64,000 bases of DNA from the NCBI GenBank assembly GCA_020638455.1, contig JACKIK010000003.1, positions 310,001 through 374,000 of the forward strand, given 5' to 3'. The stretch's first letter is position 1. Each line of letters opens with the position of its first letter. The notes below the pieces were generated by a model that saw only the letters and a list, made by a program, of their open reading frames with translations, was not told the DNA's origin and did not search any database. A program made the position numbers and the translations under genes. The DNA comes from Hyphomonas sp. (GTDB lineage: Bacteria; Pseudomonadota; Alphaproteobacteria; Caulobacterales; Hyphomonadaceae). Of the stretch, positions 40,634 to 49,125 are shown one piece after another.

Positions 40634-41248
40634 TCAGTAGAGTTCGTCGCGCGCGTTCTGGTCGATGGCGTCGTCAATCGCGCGGGCCGGCACATCCAGC
40701 TTCATCTGGTCGCGCAGGATCTGGCCCGGGCTCGGAAAAGTCGCCCGGTCGACCTGTGTCGCGGGATCCCAGAGGCCGGCCCGTTTGATCGCTTTCGGGC
40801 AATGGAAATAGGCTTCCTTCACATCGATCAGCATGACGGAACGTGGCGGTTTGCCGTCATGATCAAACCGGCGCATGAGCGCCTCGTCTATCGACATCCG
40901 GGCAAAGCCGTTGACCCTCAGGCAGTCTTCGAAGCCGGGAATGAAAAACAACAGCCCGACGCCCGGCCGCGCGGTCAGATTGCTCATTGAATCCAGACGG
41001 TTGTTGCCGGGCCGGTCCGGCATGGCGAGCGTCATCTCGTCGATCACGTGGACGAACCCCGGCTCGCCGCCGCGAGGCGAGACATCGCAGAGGCCATCCT
41101 CACCGGAGGAACCGATGCAAAGAAACGGCGACAGCGCAATGAAGCGGGCGAAGTGGTCGTCGATCCGTGCGATATCCTTACCGACCGCACCGCCGGATGG
41201 CGGCTTGTAGACCGTCCGAAAGTCCGCCTGGGTCCTGAGTTCCGACAT
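40634..41248 (-). CDS. Pyridoxamine 5'-phosphate oxidase-like flavin/F420-binding protein (MSMEG_1061 type)
   Basis: A 204-residue split-barrel (PPOX-like) protein. SSGEDGLCDVSPRGGEPGFV and LTARPGVGLLFFIPGFEDCLRVNG are the family's FMN-binding and dimer features. Such proteins bind FMN or F420 and reduce small molecules. ATG 41248 has GGGAG eight bases upstream; an alternative ATG 41281 would add 11 residues. It lies 17 bp from the stop of the upstream DUF6498 gene and ends near the TetR promoter. Confidence 0.86.
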   Translation of the reverse strand: MSELRTQADFRTVYKPPSGGAVGKDIARIDDHFARFIALSPFLCIGSSGEDGLCDVSPRGGEPGFVHVIDEMTLAMPDRPGNNRLDSMSNLTARPGVGLLFFIPGFEDCLRVNGFARMSIDEALMRRFDHDGKPPRSVMLIDVKEAYFHCPKAIKRAGLWDPATQVDRATFPSPGQILRDQMKLDVPARAIDDAIDQNARDELY

Positions 41249-41264
41249 CCTTGTTCTCCCTTCG

Positions 41265-41957
41265 CTAACCTGCCTCTGCAACCGCGCCCGGCGCCTTGCC
41301 GAACGTTCCCTCGATACGGCGGCGGCGGATCAGGTTGAGGATCACGCCGAACACGACCCGGAGGGCAATCAGGATCAGCACGCCCAGCAGGGGCTGGCCC
41401 AGTGCGATGGTCAGGCCGGCACCGAGAATGATGGCAATGTGCAGGGTCACGATCCGGCCATAGGGTGAGAACATCTCCGCATGCGGCTCGGCCGTGCGGT
41501 AACCGCCCTTCAGCACGAAGTCCGACACGTAGAACACTGCATTCACCGTGATGATGGCCATCACGAACCAGGCCATGTGCGGCGCCGTTGTGAGCGCCCA
41601 GCGAAGAAGGCCCACCGGCCCGTCGCCGAACGGGTCCCCCTCCATGCCGCTCGCGAAGCTGCGCAGGAAGATGCCGTGGACGAAACAGAACATGCCGTAG
41701 TGCACGCAGAAGAAGGGCGCGAGGAACAGGACCGTGCCGAGCCGGGCGATGTTGCCCGCGACCGAGCCGAGAATGCGCAGCAGCGTGTAGAAGCCGATGA
41801 CGAGGTTTTCCAGCCAGTAGAGCGCGACCAGCGGCACGGCCTTCCAGCCGAAGAAGACAATGGCGATGAGGGGCAGCAGGTCGACCAGCAGGCTCAGCCA
41901 GGCGAGCGGATCGCGATAGGTGCGCCAGAACAGGTCCGGATCGAAAAAACCCTTCAT
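41265..41957 (-). CDS. DUF6498-family integral membrane protein
   Basis: A 230-residue multi-pass membrane protein (about five hydrophobic segments). It has the pattern WLENLVIGFYTLLRI and FFCVHYGMFCFVHG seen in DUF6498 proteins; function unknown. The ATG at 41957 overlaps the TGA of the upstream lipoprotein gene (ATGA at 41954-41957), and the PPOX gene follows after 17 bp. The three are likely cotranscribed. Confidence 0.78.
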   Translation of the reverse strand: MKGFFDPDLFWRTYRDPLAWLSLLVDLLPLIAIVFFGWKAVPLVALYWLENLVIGFYTLLRILGSVAGNIARLGTVLFLAPFFCVHYGMFCFVHGIFLRSFASGMEGDPFGDGPVGLLRWALTTAPHMAWFVMAIITVNAVFYVSDFVLKGGYRTAEPHAEMFSPYGRIVTLHIAIILGAGLTIALGQPLLGVLILIALRVVFGVILNLIRRRRIEGTFGKAPGAVAEAG

Positions 41958-43030
41958 TCAGGCACGCCGGTGGGCACCAGCTCCGGCAGCGGCTCGTCGG
42001 TGCGCGTGTAGACGAAGGTGTGGCCGGGGGTCCAGCCATCGGCCCCGTGGAATTCGGAGACGCTGCTCATCGTGCCGTCTTCGTTGATGCGACCCGTGGA
42101 GCGCACCTTGTCGATATGCGGCAGGCCCTCCAGGTCTTCCTCCGCAGACCAGGTTCCGTCTTCGTTGAGCGTGAAGCTGCCACTGGTACGGAAACCGGCG
42201 CTGGTGATGTAATTGAACACCAGAGCATTCGTGACGCGATGCCGGAACACGAGGGTCACACCACCATAGGACCCGTCCTCGAGGACATGCCGGTTGACCA
42301 GAATGCTGCCACCAAGGTCCTTGTACCATTCCGAATAGTCGGCTGGCTGGCCGTGTTCCTTGTCGCTTTCACCCGGTTCGCCCCGCCACCGGGTCCCCAC
42401 CAGCCGGTCAAGAGGCCCGAAATCGATTGGCGCAGTCTTTGGGGCGAAGCGCTTCACCTCGGGCAAAGGATCATCGGTCCGGGTCATGCGCATCTCAGCG
42501 ACCGGTTTCCACCCTTCCGGATAGTGCAGCTCCGTGTGCGCCACCATCGTGCCGTCTTCGTCAATCCTGCCCCGGCTTCGCGCTTCAGCGGCACCTGCGG
42601 CTGTTGTTGCTTCGGGGACCGACCAACTGCCGTCCGGATAAAAGGTGAAAGGCAAGTCGAAGCCTTCACCCCAATTTGTCACGACGACGCCATCGGCTCC
42701 TTTGCCCGGCTCATCAGCTTGCAAATATGTCAGCGATGCGACCCGTCCGTCATGCGAGACTGAGCGCTTCACCAAAACAGTCGCGCCAAGGTCCAACGAC
42801 CAATCCGACATCTTGTCTGCGAACCCCGAACTGTCAGGGCCCGGTACCTCTTTCCAGCGCGTTCCGGCCAGCCGTGCCAGCGGTCCGAACACCTCCGCCC
42901 TGGGGGCGGCCGCGGATGCGTCCGCTGCGTCCGCCGCAACATGTATGGGTTCTTCAGACGCCGGAGGTGCGTGCAGGCAGGCGCCAAGCGCCAGCAAGAC
43001 CGCACCCGCCAACAACGCTCCAATCCGCAT
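41954..43030 (-). CDS. Lipoprotein with two tandem copies of a beta-rich domain
   Basis: A 358-residue lipoprotein, lipobox LALGAC with Cys18. The mature part holds two similar halves, each opening with FGPLxRLxGTRW (about residues 47-58 and 205-216) and containing GSILVNRHVLEDG or the cognate GATVLVKRSVSHDG, then RGRIDEDGTMVAHTEL or TGRINEDGTMSSVSEF. This is an internal duplication of a roughly 150-residue domain resembling lipocalin-like or DUF1579-type beta barrels. The function is unknown. It is coupled to the DUF6498 gene downstream. Confidence 0.72.
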   Translation of the reverse strand: MRIGALLAGAVLLALGACLHAPPASEEPIHVAADAADASAAAPRAEVFGPLARLAGTRWKEVPGPDSSGFADKMSDWSLDLGATVLVKRSVSHDGRVASLTYLQADEPGKGADGVVVTNWGEGFDLPFTFYPDGSWSVPEATTAAGAAEARSRGRIDEDGTMVAHTELHYPEGWKPVAEMRMTRTDDPLPEVKRFAPKTAPIDFGPLDRLVGTRWRGEPGESDKEHGQPADYSEWYKDLGGSILVNRHVLEDGSYGGVTLVFRHRVTNALVFNYITSAGFRTSGSFTLNEDGTWSAEEDLEGLPHIDKVRSTGRINEDGTMSSVSEFHGADGWTPGHTFVYTRTDEPLPELVPTGVPE

Positions 43031-43046
43031 TTTCCCCTCCCCCGGT

Positions 43047-43721
43047 TCAGCTTCCTGCGTCAGGATCATAGGCCGGGAATTCGAACGGGTCACGCGGGTT
43101 GAGGCCCTTGGAGCCCTTGGGATTATTGTAGTTCCCGGTCAGGATTTCGTAGTGCAGGTGGATGGCGGTGGCGTTGCCGCTCTGGCCCATCATGCCGATC
43201 GGCTGGCCGAAGCCGACCTTCGCGCCGGGCTCGATTCCGTCGGCGAAATAGGCGAGGTGTGCATAACGCGTGTACACGCCGCCGCCATGGTCGATCAGCA
43301 CCATGTTGCCGTAGCCGTTCGAGACGCGCGCTTCGAGAATGGTGCCAGGCGCGGCGGAATAGACGGTTCCGGGCGGCACAGATTGCAGGTCGATGCCGTC
43401 ATGCCGGCGTTCGGAGCGGATGCCAAAACCGGACGACAGGCAGACATCATTGGCCGGCGCCGTCGCCAGCACGACCGGCCCGACCATGATCACCGGCTTG
43501 TAGCCCTCGACCCAGAAGTCATCGTCCATGGGCGGGGCATTGGTGACGTAGATGCCGCCGCAGGACCGGAGGTACGCATTCGGCTGGAAAGTGCCGGCGG
43601 CCGCGACCGGACCCGCGGGCAGCGCCTCGCGCGGCACCGTCCTCACTTCCACGGGGGACGGCGTACTGGCACAGGCGGCCAACAGGCCAAGGCAGATCGC
43701 AGCCCCCAGCGGCCGCATCAT
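43047..43721 (-). CDS. M23 family metallopeptidase, lipoprotein
   Basis: A 224-residue lipoprotein with lipobox LLAAC. The LytM/M23 domain carries the first zinc motif HxxxD in RRHDGIDL and the second HxH in HLHYEI. These enzymes cut glycyl or crosslink bonds in peptidoglycan, or regulate amidases. ATG 43721 overlaps the TGA of the upstream flavin monooxygenase (ATGA, 43718-43721). The first M of the pair MM is used. It is followed by the duplicated-domain lipoprotein gene 16 bp downstream. Confidence 0.9.
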   Translation of the reverse strand: MMRPLGAAICLGLLAACASTPSPVEVRTVPREALPAGPVAAAGTFQPNAYLRSCGGIYVTNAPPMDDDFWVEGYKPVIMVGPVVLATAPANDVCLSSGFGIRSERRHDGIDLQSVPPGTVYSAAPGTILEARVSNGYGNMVLIDHGGGVYTRYAHLAYFADGIEPGAKVGFGQPIGMMGQSGNATAIHLHYEILTGNYNNPKGSKGLNPRDPFEFPAYDPDAGS

Positions 43722-45049
43722 GCGCTGACCCGGGCGCGTTTTGCGCCACGCTCGATTTCCTTCATGAGGTCGCGGCAATAGGCATTGAAGTCCACCTGCA
43801 TGCGGTGGCGCGGGCTGTCGTAGAAATGGCCGAGATGCTCCTTCTCGTCCGCGACGGTGACGCGTTCCATCTCGGCAGCATCGGGGAATGCGTAGTCGCC
43901 GCTGAGGGCAGCGGCGACGAGTTTCGACTGCTGCTCGGCGAAGTTCACAAGCGTCGGCAGCGGCTGGGCGAGGCCGAGGAAGAAGATCGTCTCCCGCCCC
44001 GGTTTCACCATGCGCTTGTAGAGTGGGAAGACATTGTCTCTCGGGGTCAGGTCGTCCTGCTTCAGGAAGGGAAAGGTGACATTGTAGCCGGTGGCCCAGA
44101 TGATGGCATCGATCTGCTCGCGCGTGCCGTCGGTGAAGACGACGCCGTCGCCGTCGAGTCGTTCGATGCCGGGCTTCGGCACGATGTCGCCGCAGCCGAC
44201 GCGGGTCAGAAACTCGCCCGAGACCGAGGGGTGGCCGTCCAGCGGCTCGTGGTCGGGCTTGGGCAGACCGTAGTCTTCCATCATGCCGATGGTCTTCTTG
44301 ATCTTCGCCCGTGCCAGCGCGCGGCCGACATTGGTCGGCAGCCAGCCCGGCAGAACCGCCTTGTCCGCCGGCTTGCCGTCGACATATTTCGGCAGAACCC
44401 AGACGCCCCGCCGCATCGCGATGAACAGCTTCGCGGCCAACGGGCGCTGAGACAGCTCCGAGGAAATATCCATTGCCGAATTGCCGGCGCCGACGACCAT
44501 TGCCCGCTTGCCGCGAAAGTCATACGGCTCGAACGGGTCGGTATAGGTGTGCGAGTGCACCTGGTAACCGTCGAAATGGCCGGGATAGCTCGGCATGCGC
44601 GCATCCCAGTGATGGCCGTTTGCGACAACGACGGCGTCGTAGTCGCGGCTCTCGCCGGTCGACAGGGTGACTTTCCAGCGCCCGCCGGGCAGGTCTTCGA
44701 CATTGGTCACCGCGGTATTGAAGGTGATCGTCTTCCGCAGGTCGAAATGATCCACATAATCGTGGAAATACTGCAGCAGCTGGGCATGATGGGGAAAGTC
44801 AGGCCAGTCCTGCGGCACGGGATAGTCCTCGAAGGCGAGGCGCCATTTCGAGGTGTCGATATGCAGCGACTGATAGCAGGACGAGGCGCCGTTGGGGTTC
44901 TTGTAGTACCAGTTGCCGCCGATATCGTCTGACATCTCGAAGCAGTCATAGGGCAGGCCATAGTCCTTCAGCCGTTTGGCCATGGTGAAGCCCGAGCAAC
45001 CGGCGCCGATAATGCAGGTTTTCGGCTTGCCTGCGCCATCAAATGCCAT
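43718..45049 (-). CDS. Flavin-containing monooxygenase (class B, FMO type)
   Basis: A 443-residue two-dinucleotide-binding flavoprotein. FAD motif GAGCSG near residue 16, second Rossmann GAGNSA near residue 180, and the class B fingerprint FxGxxxHxxxY (FDGYQVHSHTY), with Tyr instead of the WP of typical Baeyer-Villiger enzymes. It likely oxygenates a heteroatom or a ketone with NADPH. ATG 45049 has AGGAGG upstream; a longer frame exists but has no site. The TGA overlaps the start of the M23 gene. The two PaaI thioesterase genes are divergent from it, sharing a 91-bp promoter region. Confidence 0.92.
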   Translation of the reverse strand: MAFDGAGKPKTCIIGAGCSGFTMAKRLKDYGLPYDCFEMSDDIGGNWYYKNPNGASSCYQSLHIDTSKWRLAFEDYPVPQDWPDFPHHAQLLQYFHDYVDHFDLRKTITFNTAVTNVEDLPGGRWKVTLSTGESRDYDAVVVANGHHWDARMPSYPGHFDGYQVHSHTYTDPFEPYDFRGKRAMVVGAGNSAMDISSELSQRPLAAKLFIAMRRGVWVLPKYVDGKPADKAVLPGWLPTNVGRALARAKIKKTIGMMEDYGLPKPDHEPLDGHPSVSGEFLTRVGCGDIVPKPGIERLDGDGVVFTDGTREQIDAIIWATGYNVTFPFLKQDDLTPRDNVFPLYKRMVKPGRETIFFLGLAQPLPTLVNFAEQQSKLVAAALSGDYAFPDAAEMERVTVADEKEHLGHFYDSPRHRMQVDFNAYCRDLMKEIERGAKRARVSA

Positions 45050-45140
45050 TGTATCCTCCTGACCCCGTGTCATGTGTAGGTTCTGCAGGTGGCAAGTGTT
45101 ATCCGAGCCTAATGTCACGTCAAATGAATGAGGACTCACG

Positions 45141-45629
45141 ATGAGCGACGAGCCCGCGCCGCCGCTGGAACCCTGGCAGGTGATGGCAGAGAATTGCGAC
45201 GTCATCACATCCGTCATCCCCTGGGGCCGGCGCCTCAGTTTCCGCATCACGAAAGTGGAAAAAGGCCATGTCTGGGGCATCCAGCCCTGGAAGGACCGGC
45301 TGGTGGGCGATCCCGATACGGGCGTCATCCATGGCGGCGTGCTGACCGGCTTTCTCGACAATCTGTGCGGGCCGGCGGCCATGTCGGCCCTGTCCACACC
45401 GCACTTTGTCGCGACGCTGGACCTGCGAATCGACTATATGCGCCCAGCCGATCCGCGCCGCGACATTATCGGCGAAGCCGAATGCTATCACCTGACCCGC
45501 AATGTCGCCTTCACGAGGGCCTGGGCCTACCATGAGAGCCGCGACAAAGTGATCGCCACAGCTGCCGGCGCCTTCGCGATCAACAAGCCCCGGAGCATTG
45601 ACAGTATGAGGTCCCAATATGGCGAATGA
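45141..45629 (+). CDS. PaaI-family acyl-CoA thioesterase
   Basis: A 162-residue hotdog-fold protein: HGGVLTGFLDNLCGPAA near residue 55 is the conserved PaaI helix and active-site region, followed by TLDLRIDYMRPADP. Such enzymes hydrolyse acyl- or aryl-CoA. It is followed by a second thioesterase gene that overlaps it by 11 bp (45619-45629), so the two may form one hetero-oligomer or a fused-function pair. Both are divergent from the flavin monooxygenase. Confidence 0.92.
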   Translation: MSDEPAPPLEPWQVMAENCDVITSVIPWGRRLSFRITKVEKGHVWGIQPWKDRLVGDPDTGVIHGGVLTGFLDNLCGPAAMSALSTPHFVATLDLRIDYMRPADPRRDIIGEAECYHLTRNVAFTRAWAYHESRDKVIATAAGAFAINKPRSIDSMRSQYGE

Positions 45630-46050
45630 CATGGACCTCAGCCGCGCCGAGGAGGTCGAGGCCTTCATCGCGCGCACGCCGCTGGCGCAGGAACTCGGCA
45701 TCCGCTGCGAAGTGATGGGCGACGAGATGACCGCCATCCTGCCCTTCCAGGAGAAGCTGATCGGCAATGTGTCGATCCGCGCCCTGCATGGCGGCGCGAT
45801 CGCGGCTTTCCTGGAATTGACAGCGCAGGCGCAGGTCTTCCTTGTGACCGAGCACCTGACGCATCCGCCACGGCCGATCAATTTGACCATCGACTATCTG
45901 CGGCAGGGCCATGCCAAGGAAACCTATGCCCGCGCCTCCATCACCAAGATGGGCCGGCGCATGTGCTCGGTGCAGGCCGTCGCCTGGCAGGATGAGCGGG
46001 CCAAGCCTGTCACCTCGCTGATGGCGCACTTCATGGTGGGCGGGGATTAG
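45619..46050 (+). CDS. PaaI-family acyl-CoA thioesterase (second copy)
   Basis: A 143-residue hotdog-fold protein with HGGAIAAFLELTAQ near residue 54 and INLTIDYLRQGH, distinct from its neighbour in sequence. The start ATG 45619 lies inside the upstream gene (11 bp overlap), so it is coupled. It is followed by a 138-bp gap carrying TCCGGA repeats. Confidence 0.9.
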   Translation: MANDMDLSRAEEVEAFIARTPLAQELGIRCEVMGDEMTAILPFQEKLIGNVSIRALHGGAIAAFLELTAQAQVFLVTEHLTHPPRPINLTIDYLRQGHAKETYARASITKMGRRMCSVQAVAWQDERAKPVTSLMAHFMVGGD

Positions 46051-46098
46051 CGAGCCGGAGAAGGTGGGGGACAAGCCGCGCCTGTCCGCAGCCTTCGC

Positions 46099-46175
46099 GG
46101 TCCGGAAAAAGGTCCGGACACAGACCGGGAATGGACCGAAATCGGACCGGAACAGTCCGGAACTTCCGGACTGTT
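46099..46175. repeat. Cluster of TCCGGA/GACCGG repeats ending in a perfect 25-bp palindrome
   Basis: Between two convergent genes, GGTCCGGA occurs at 46099 and 46111, then diverged copies (GACCGGGAAT, GGACCGAAAT, CGGACCGGAA) at 12-13 bp spacing. The cluster ends in AACAGTCCGGAA-C-TTCCGGACTGTT (46151-46175), an inverted repeat with 12-bp arms. The end may act as a shared terminator for the two convergent genes. The spaced copies are not explained by that. Confidence 0.7.
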
Positions 46176-46188
46176 TGCGCCCGGCGGA

Positions 46189-47409
46189 CTAGTCGGCCCC
46201 CATTTCCGGCCCCACGTCCGGGAAGGCGCGGGCGATTTCCTGGTTCCATTCATACAGCGCGGCCCAGTTCTCCGCGGCATTGCTCATCAGGCCGAGGCGG
46301 ACGATGACAAGGTCGCGGCTCGGCACGATCCAGATCGTCTGGCCCTCATGGCCCTGCGCCGAGAAGGCATCGAAGGGCGGCGAATGGGCGGTCTGGTCCG
46401 GATGGCTGGGATTGGCGGCCGGCGTGATCCAGAAACCTGCGCCATAAACATTGCCTTCCGCCTGCGGAGGATCGGTGCGCGAAAAATCGACCCAGCCCTC
46501 CGGCAATATCCGCCCTTCCGTCCACATGCCGTCACGCAGGTAGAGATAGCCGAATTTTGCAAAGTCCCGCGCCGAGGCCCAGACGAGGGAGCCGCCGAGA
46601 TAGGTGCCGGCGGGGTCGAACTCGATCTGCGCATCCATGCCGAGCGTGCCGAACAGGAGCGAGTTCACATATTGCACGGTCCACGTCTTGCGATCGTCGG
46701 CGCTGAGCGTGGACTTGCAGGGCGCCCCACTCTCCTGCCTGCAGTGCAGCGCGCCTTCGAAGACCGCCTGCAGGGCCCGTCCGATGAGATGGTATCCCGC
46801 CGTCGAATAGTTCCACACCGTGCCCGGCGCATGCGCCGGCGGCAGTTCCTTTTTCACATAGGCAAGCGAGTCGAAACGGCCGCGGCCGTACATCATCTGC
46901 ACGACATCATCATGCATCAGGTCCGGCGCGTCGATCTCGTGATAGTCGAGACCGTCGGTCATGGTGAGCCATTGCCGCCAGGTGATCTGGGCGCGCGGGT
47001 CACCGGCATCGAAGGGGGCCGGCATGGGTGTGTCGAGATCGTCGATCAGGCCAAGTTCCACAGCCCGGCCGACCAGCGCCGAGGTGACGGATTTCGCCAT
47101 GCTCCAGGAAATCTGCTTCGTGTCCGGGCCGAAGCCGTCGCGATAGGCCTCGGCGACAAGTTTGCCGTGATGGATGATGACCACGGCGCGCGTCTCGCCC
47201 ATCACCTCGTCTTTCGTGCCGGCCATGGCCTTGTCGATCAGCGGCTGGACGAGGGCGGCGGTGTCCGCCGGCATGTCGGCGGTCTCCCAGCCCTCAGTCG
47301 GATAGGCCAGCCCGTCCGGCTGCGGCGGCAGCGGGACGAGGCCCTGGGCGGCGGCTGGCAGGGCCGCAGCCACTGCGACGATTGCCGCGACGAACATGTT
47401 GCGCAGCAT
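46189..47409 (-). CDS. Serine hydrolase of the class C beta-lactamase family, exported
   Basis: A 406-residue protein with a signal peptide (FVAAIVAVAAALPAAAQ). Catalytic SxxK is in SMAKS of SWSMAKSVTSAL, with YST (NYSTAGYHL) as the second motif and the C-terminal strand IWIVPSRDLVIVRLG. It is a paralogue of 21679-23232 (shared layout of SxxK region, GQ-x-I/V-x-IVPS, and flanking segments) but lacks its helical tail. Probable substrate is an ester or peptide. A small gene pair lies divergent from it (47454-48208). Confidence 0.92.
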   Translation of the reverse strand: MLRNMFVAAIVAVAAALPAAAQGLVPLPPQPDGLAYPTEGWETADMPADTAALVQPLIDKAMAGTKDEVMGETRAVVIIHHGKLVAEAYRDGFGPDTKQISWSMAKSVTSALVGRAVELGLIDDLDTPMPAPFDAGDPRAQITWRQWLTMTDGLDYHEIDAPDLMHDDVVQMMYGRGRFDSLAYVKKELPPAHAPGTVWNYSTAGYHLIGRALQAVFEGALHCRQESGAPCKSTLSADDRKTWTVQYVNSLLFGTLGMDAQIEFDPAGTYLGGSLVWASARDFAKFGYLYLRDGMWTEGRILPEGWVDFSRTDPPQAEGNVYGAGFWITPAANPSHPDQTAHSPPFDAFSAQGHEGQTIWIVPSRDLVIVRLGLMSNAAENWAALYEWNQEIARAFPDVGPEMGAD

Positions 47410-47453
47410 GGCGCACCTCTCCTAAGCTTCTGACGGGAACTTAGAGGCAAGCC

Positions 47454-47765
47454 GTGAAACGCGTCAAAGCACTTCTGGTCGCCGGGGGCCTGCTGATCGT
47501 CGCAGGCGGCATCGGCTGGCAGGTCTGGCTGAAGGACCAGGTAGCGTATGCGCAGGTCGCCACGGCCTATGGTGCCAAGATGGTCTGCTCCTGCCTGCAT
47601 GTGGCCGAGCGACCGATGGAAAGCTGCATGACGGATTTCACCGTCGATGTGAGCCAGGTGCGCTTCTCCGACAATGGCCGCATGACGCATGCCAGCGTGC
47701 TTGGCGGTCTGGTGTCGTCGAAAGCGAAATATGAGCCCGGCCTTGGCTGTACGCTGGTGAAATGA
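47454..47765 (+). CDS. Small membrane-anchored protein with three Cys, unknown function
   Basis: A 103-residue protein with an N-terminal hydrophobic helix (about 7-24, ALLVAGGLLIVAGGIGW) and a short mature part. Cysteines are in CSC, SC and GC (CSCLHV, MESCMTD, GLGCTL), possibly in disulfides in the periplasm. Its TGA overlaps the next start (ATGA at 47762). It is divergent from the serine hydrolase, and I suspect a partner role, but no family is recognised. Confidence 0.62.
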   Translation: MKRVKALLVAGGLLIVAGGIGWQVWLKDQVAYAQVATAYGAKMVCSCLHVAERPMESCMTDFTVDVSQVRFSDNGRMTHASVLGGLVSSKAKYEPGLGCTLVK

Positions 47766-48208
47766 TGGCGCGCCTTGCCGCCGGACTTGCCGCACTTGCC
47801 GCCGCCTGCTCGACAGTGCCTGAGGCTGCGCCGGACCATCCGCTCGTCTGGCTGAGCGGGTGCTGGGAGAGCGAAGCGGGTGACTATCGCGAAATCTGGT
47901 CGGCGCCGGACCATGGCTATCTGTTCGGCTATGCGCTGGCCCTGAAGGAGGGCGCGCCGGTCTTCTTCGAACAGATGCGGATCGAGTCCGGCGAGATGTT
48001 CGTGCTGAGCGCCTATCCCGCCGGCAAGGGGCCGTTCCCCTTCCCCGAATATTCGGTCACGGGCACAAGCGTCGTCTTTGCCAATCCGGACCACGACTAT
48101 CCGCAGATGATCGCCTATGCGCGTGAAGGCGACCGGCTGAACGCCGCCATCTCGCTGGCTGACGGATCGAAGGAACAGGACTTCGCGCTACGGCGCTGTG
48201 CTGGCTAG
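47762..48208 (+). CDS. DUF6265-type lipoprotein
   Basis: A 148-residue lipoprotein (lipobox AAACS). The mature part begins with LSGCWESEAGD and has REIWSAPDHGYLFGYALA, the pattern of DUF6265 proteins with a small beta fold. Function unknown. It overlaps the previous gene by 4 bp and is convergent with the DUF4163/RsiV-like gene, whose stop shares the CTAG at 48205-48208. Confidence 0.75.
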   Translation: MMARLAAGLAALAAACSTVPEAAPDHPLVWLSGCWESEAGDYREIWSAPDHGYLFGYALALKEGAPVFFEQMRIESGEMFVLSAYPAGKGPFPFPEYSVTGTSVVFANPDHDYPQMIAYAREGDRLNAAISLADGSKEQDFALRRCAG

Positions 48209-49116
48209 TTCTGCTTGTCGGGGCGCTGGATGTCTTCCGGCTCACCGCCAAAGACGTCCGCATAGGCCGGCTTCAGGAATTCATGGAACGCCGATTGCGG
48301 CACAGCGATGTGGTAGGCTCCTTCCGCATACGAACCGATCTCGTACGGCGCGAAATGGATGACATAGCCGCCGAGTTTTCCCGGTTCGGTCGAGGCAACA
48401 AGGCTGATTTCGCCGCTCAGCACGTCACGCGCGGTGACCGCATCCTTCGCCTCGCCGAGAAAGGTGGCGTAGGCGCCGGGATTGTTGGCTGCGATGGTCT
48501 TCTGTTTCGCGATGGCGTCGTGGATGAAGTTCATCTGCGCGGCCATGTCGGCCGCCGGGTCCGTGAACAGGTCCGCCAGCCGCAGCTGATCGCCCGTCAG
48601 CGTGCTGTAGATGCGCCCGTCGGTCATGTAGTTGCCGTGGGCGCCGCCCGTATAGGAATACTGGAAGCCTTCAAGCCCGGCGAGGCCGCCCGCCGCACCG
48701 GTCAGTTTCCAGTCGATTTTCAGGCCGTAGGGGTGGAAGTATTGCGGCTCCGCTTTCTTGTAGGCGGCGGCATCCTCCTCAATGGCGGTGAGGCGGATGC
48801 GGGCATCCTCGACGACATCCATGGCCATGGCAGGCGCATAGCCGAAAATGGCCTCATCGAAGCTGATGTCCGCTTTCAGCGTGTCATTGTCCACGGTGAT
48901 GGTGCGCGGAAGGTCCGCAATATCTGTGGTCTGAGGATCGGGCAGGACGGACGCCGTTTCCACGGGCTCGCCTGCCGGATCGTCAGCGCCCATCGCGGGC
49001 GGCGCACCCGCATCTGCGACCGCGGCCGGCTCCGGCGCTGCGTCAGCGGGCGTCTTCTTGCCGCAGGCACCAAGTGCCGCCAGCAGCGCGACGGACAGAA
49101 TCAGGGAACGCATCAT
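48205..49116 (-). CDS. DUF4163/RsiV-like lipoprotein
   Basis: A 303-residue lipoprotein (lipobox ALGACG). It has a linker rich in Ala/Pro and a two-part domain: DUF4163 (about 80-180) and the DUF3298/RsiV-type C-terminal domain (VIHFAPYEIGSYAEGAYHIAVP). Related proteins in Bacillus bind lysozyme to regulate sigma V, but in gram-negative bacteria the role is unknown. The GGAHGNYMTDGRIYS segment is conserved. It is 9 bp upstream of the putA stop on the same strand, so putA reads before it. Confidence 0.82.
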   Translation of the reverse strand: MMRSLILSVALLAALGACGKKTPADAAPEPAAVADAGAPPAMGADDPAGEPVETASVLPDPQTTDIADLPRTITVDNDTLKADISFDEAIFGYAPAMAMDVVEDARIRLTAIEEDAAAYKKAEPQYFHPYGLKIDWKLTGAAGGLAGLEGFQYSYTGGAHGNYMTDGRIYSTLTGDQLRLADLFTDPAADMAAQMNFIHDAIAKQKTIAANNPGAYATFLGEAKDAVTARDVLSGEISLVASTEPGKLGGYVIHFAPYEIGSYAEGAYHIAVPQSAFHEFLKPAYADVFGGEPEDIQRPDKQN

Positions 49117-49125
49117 GGAGCCATC

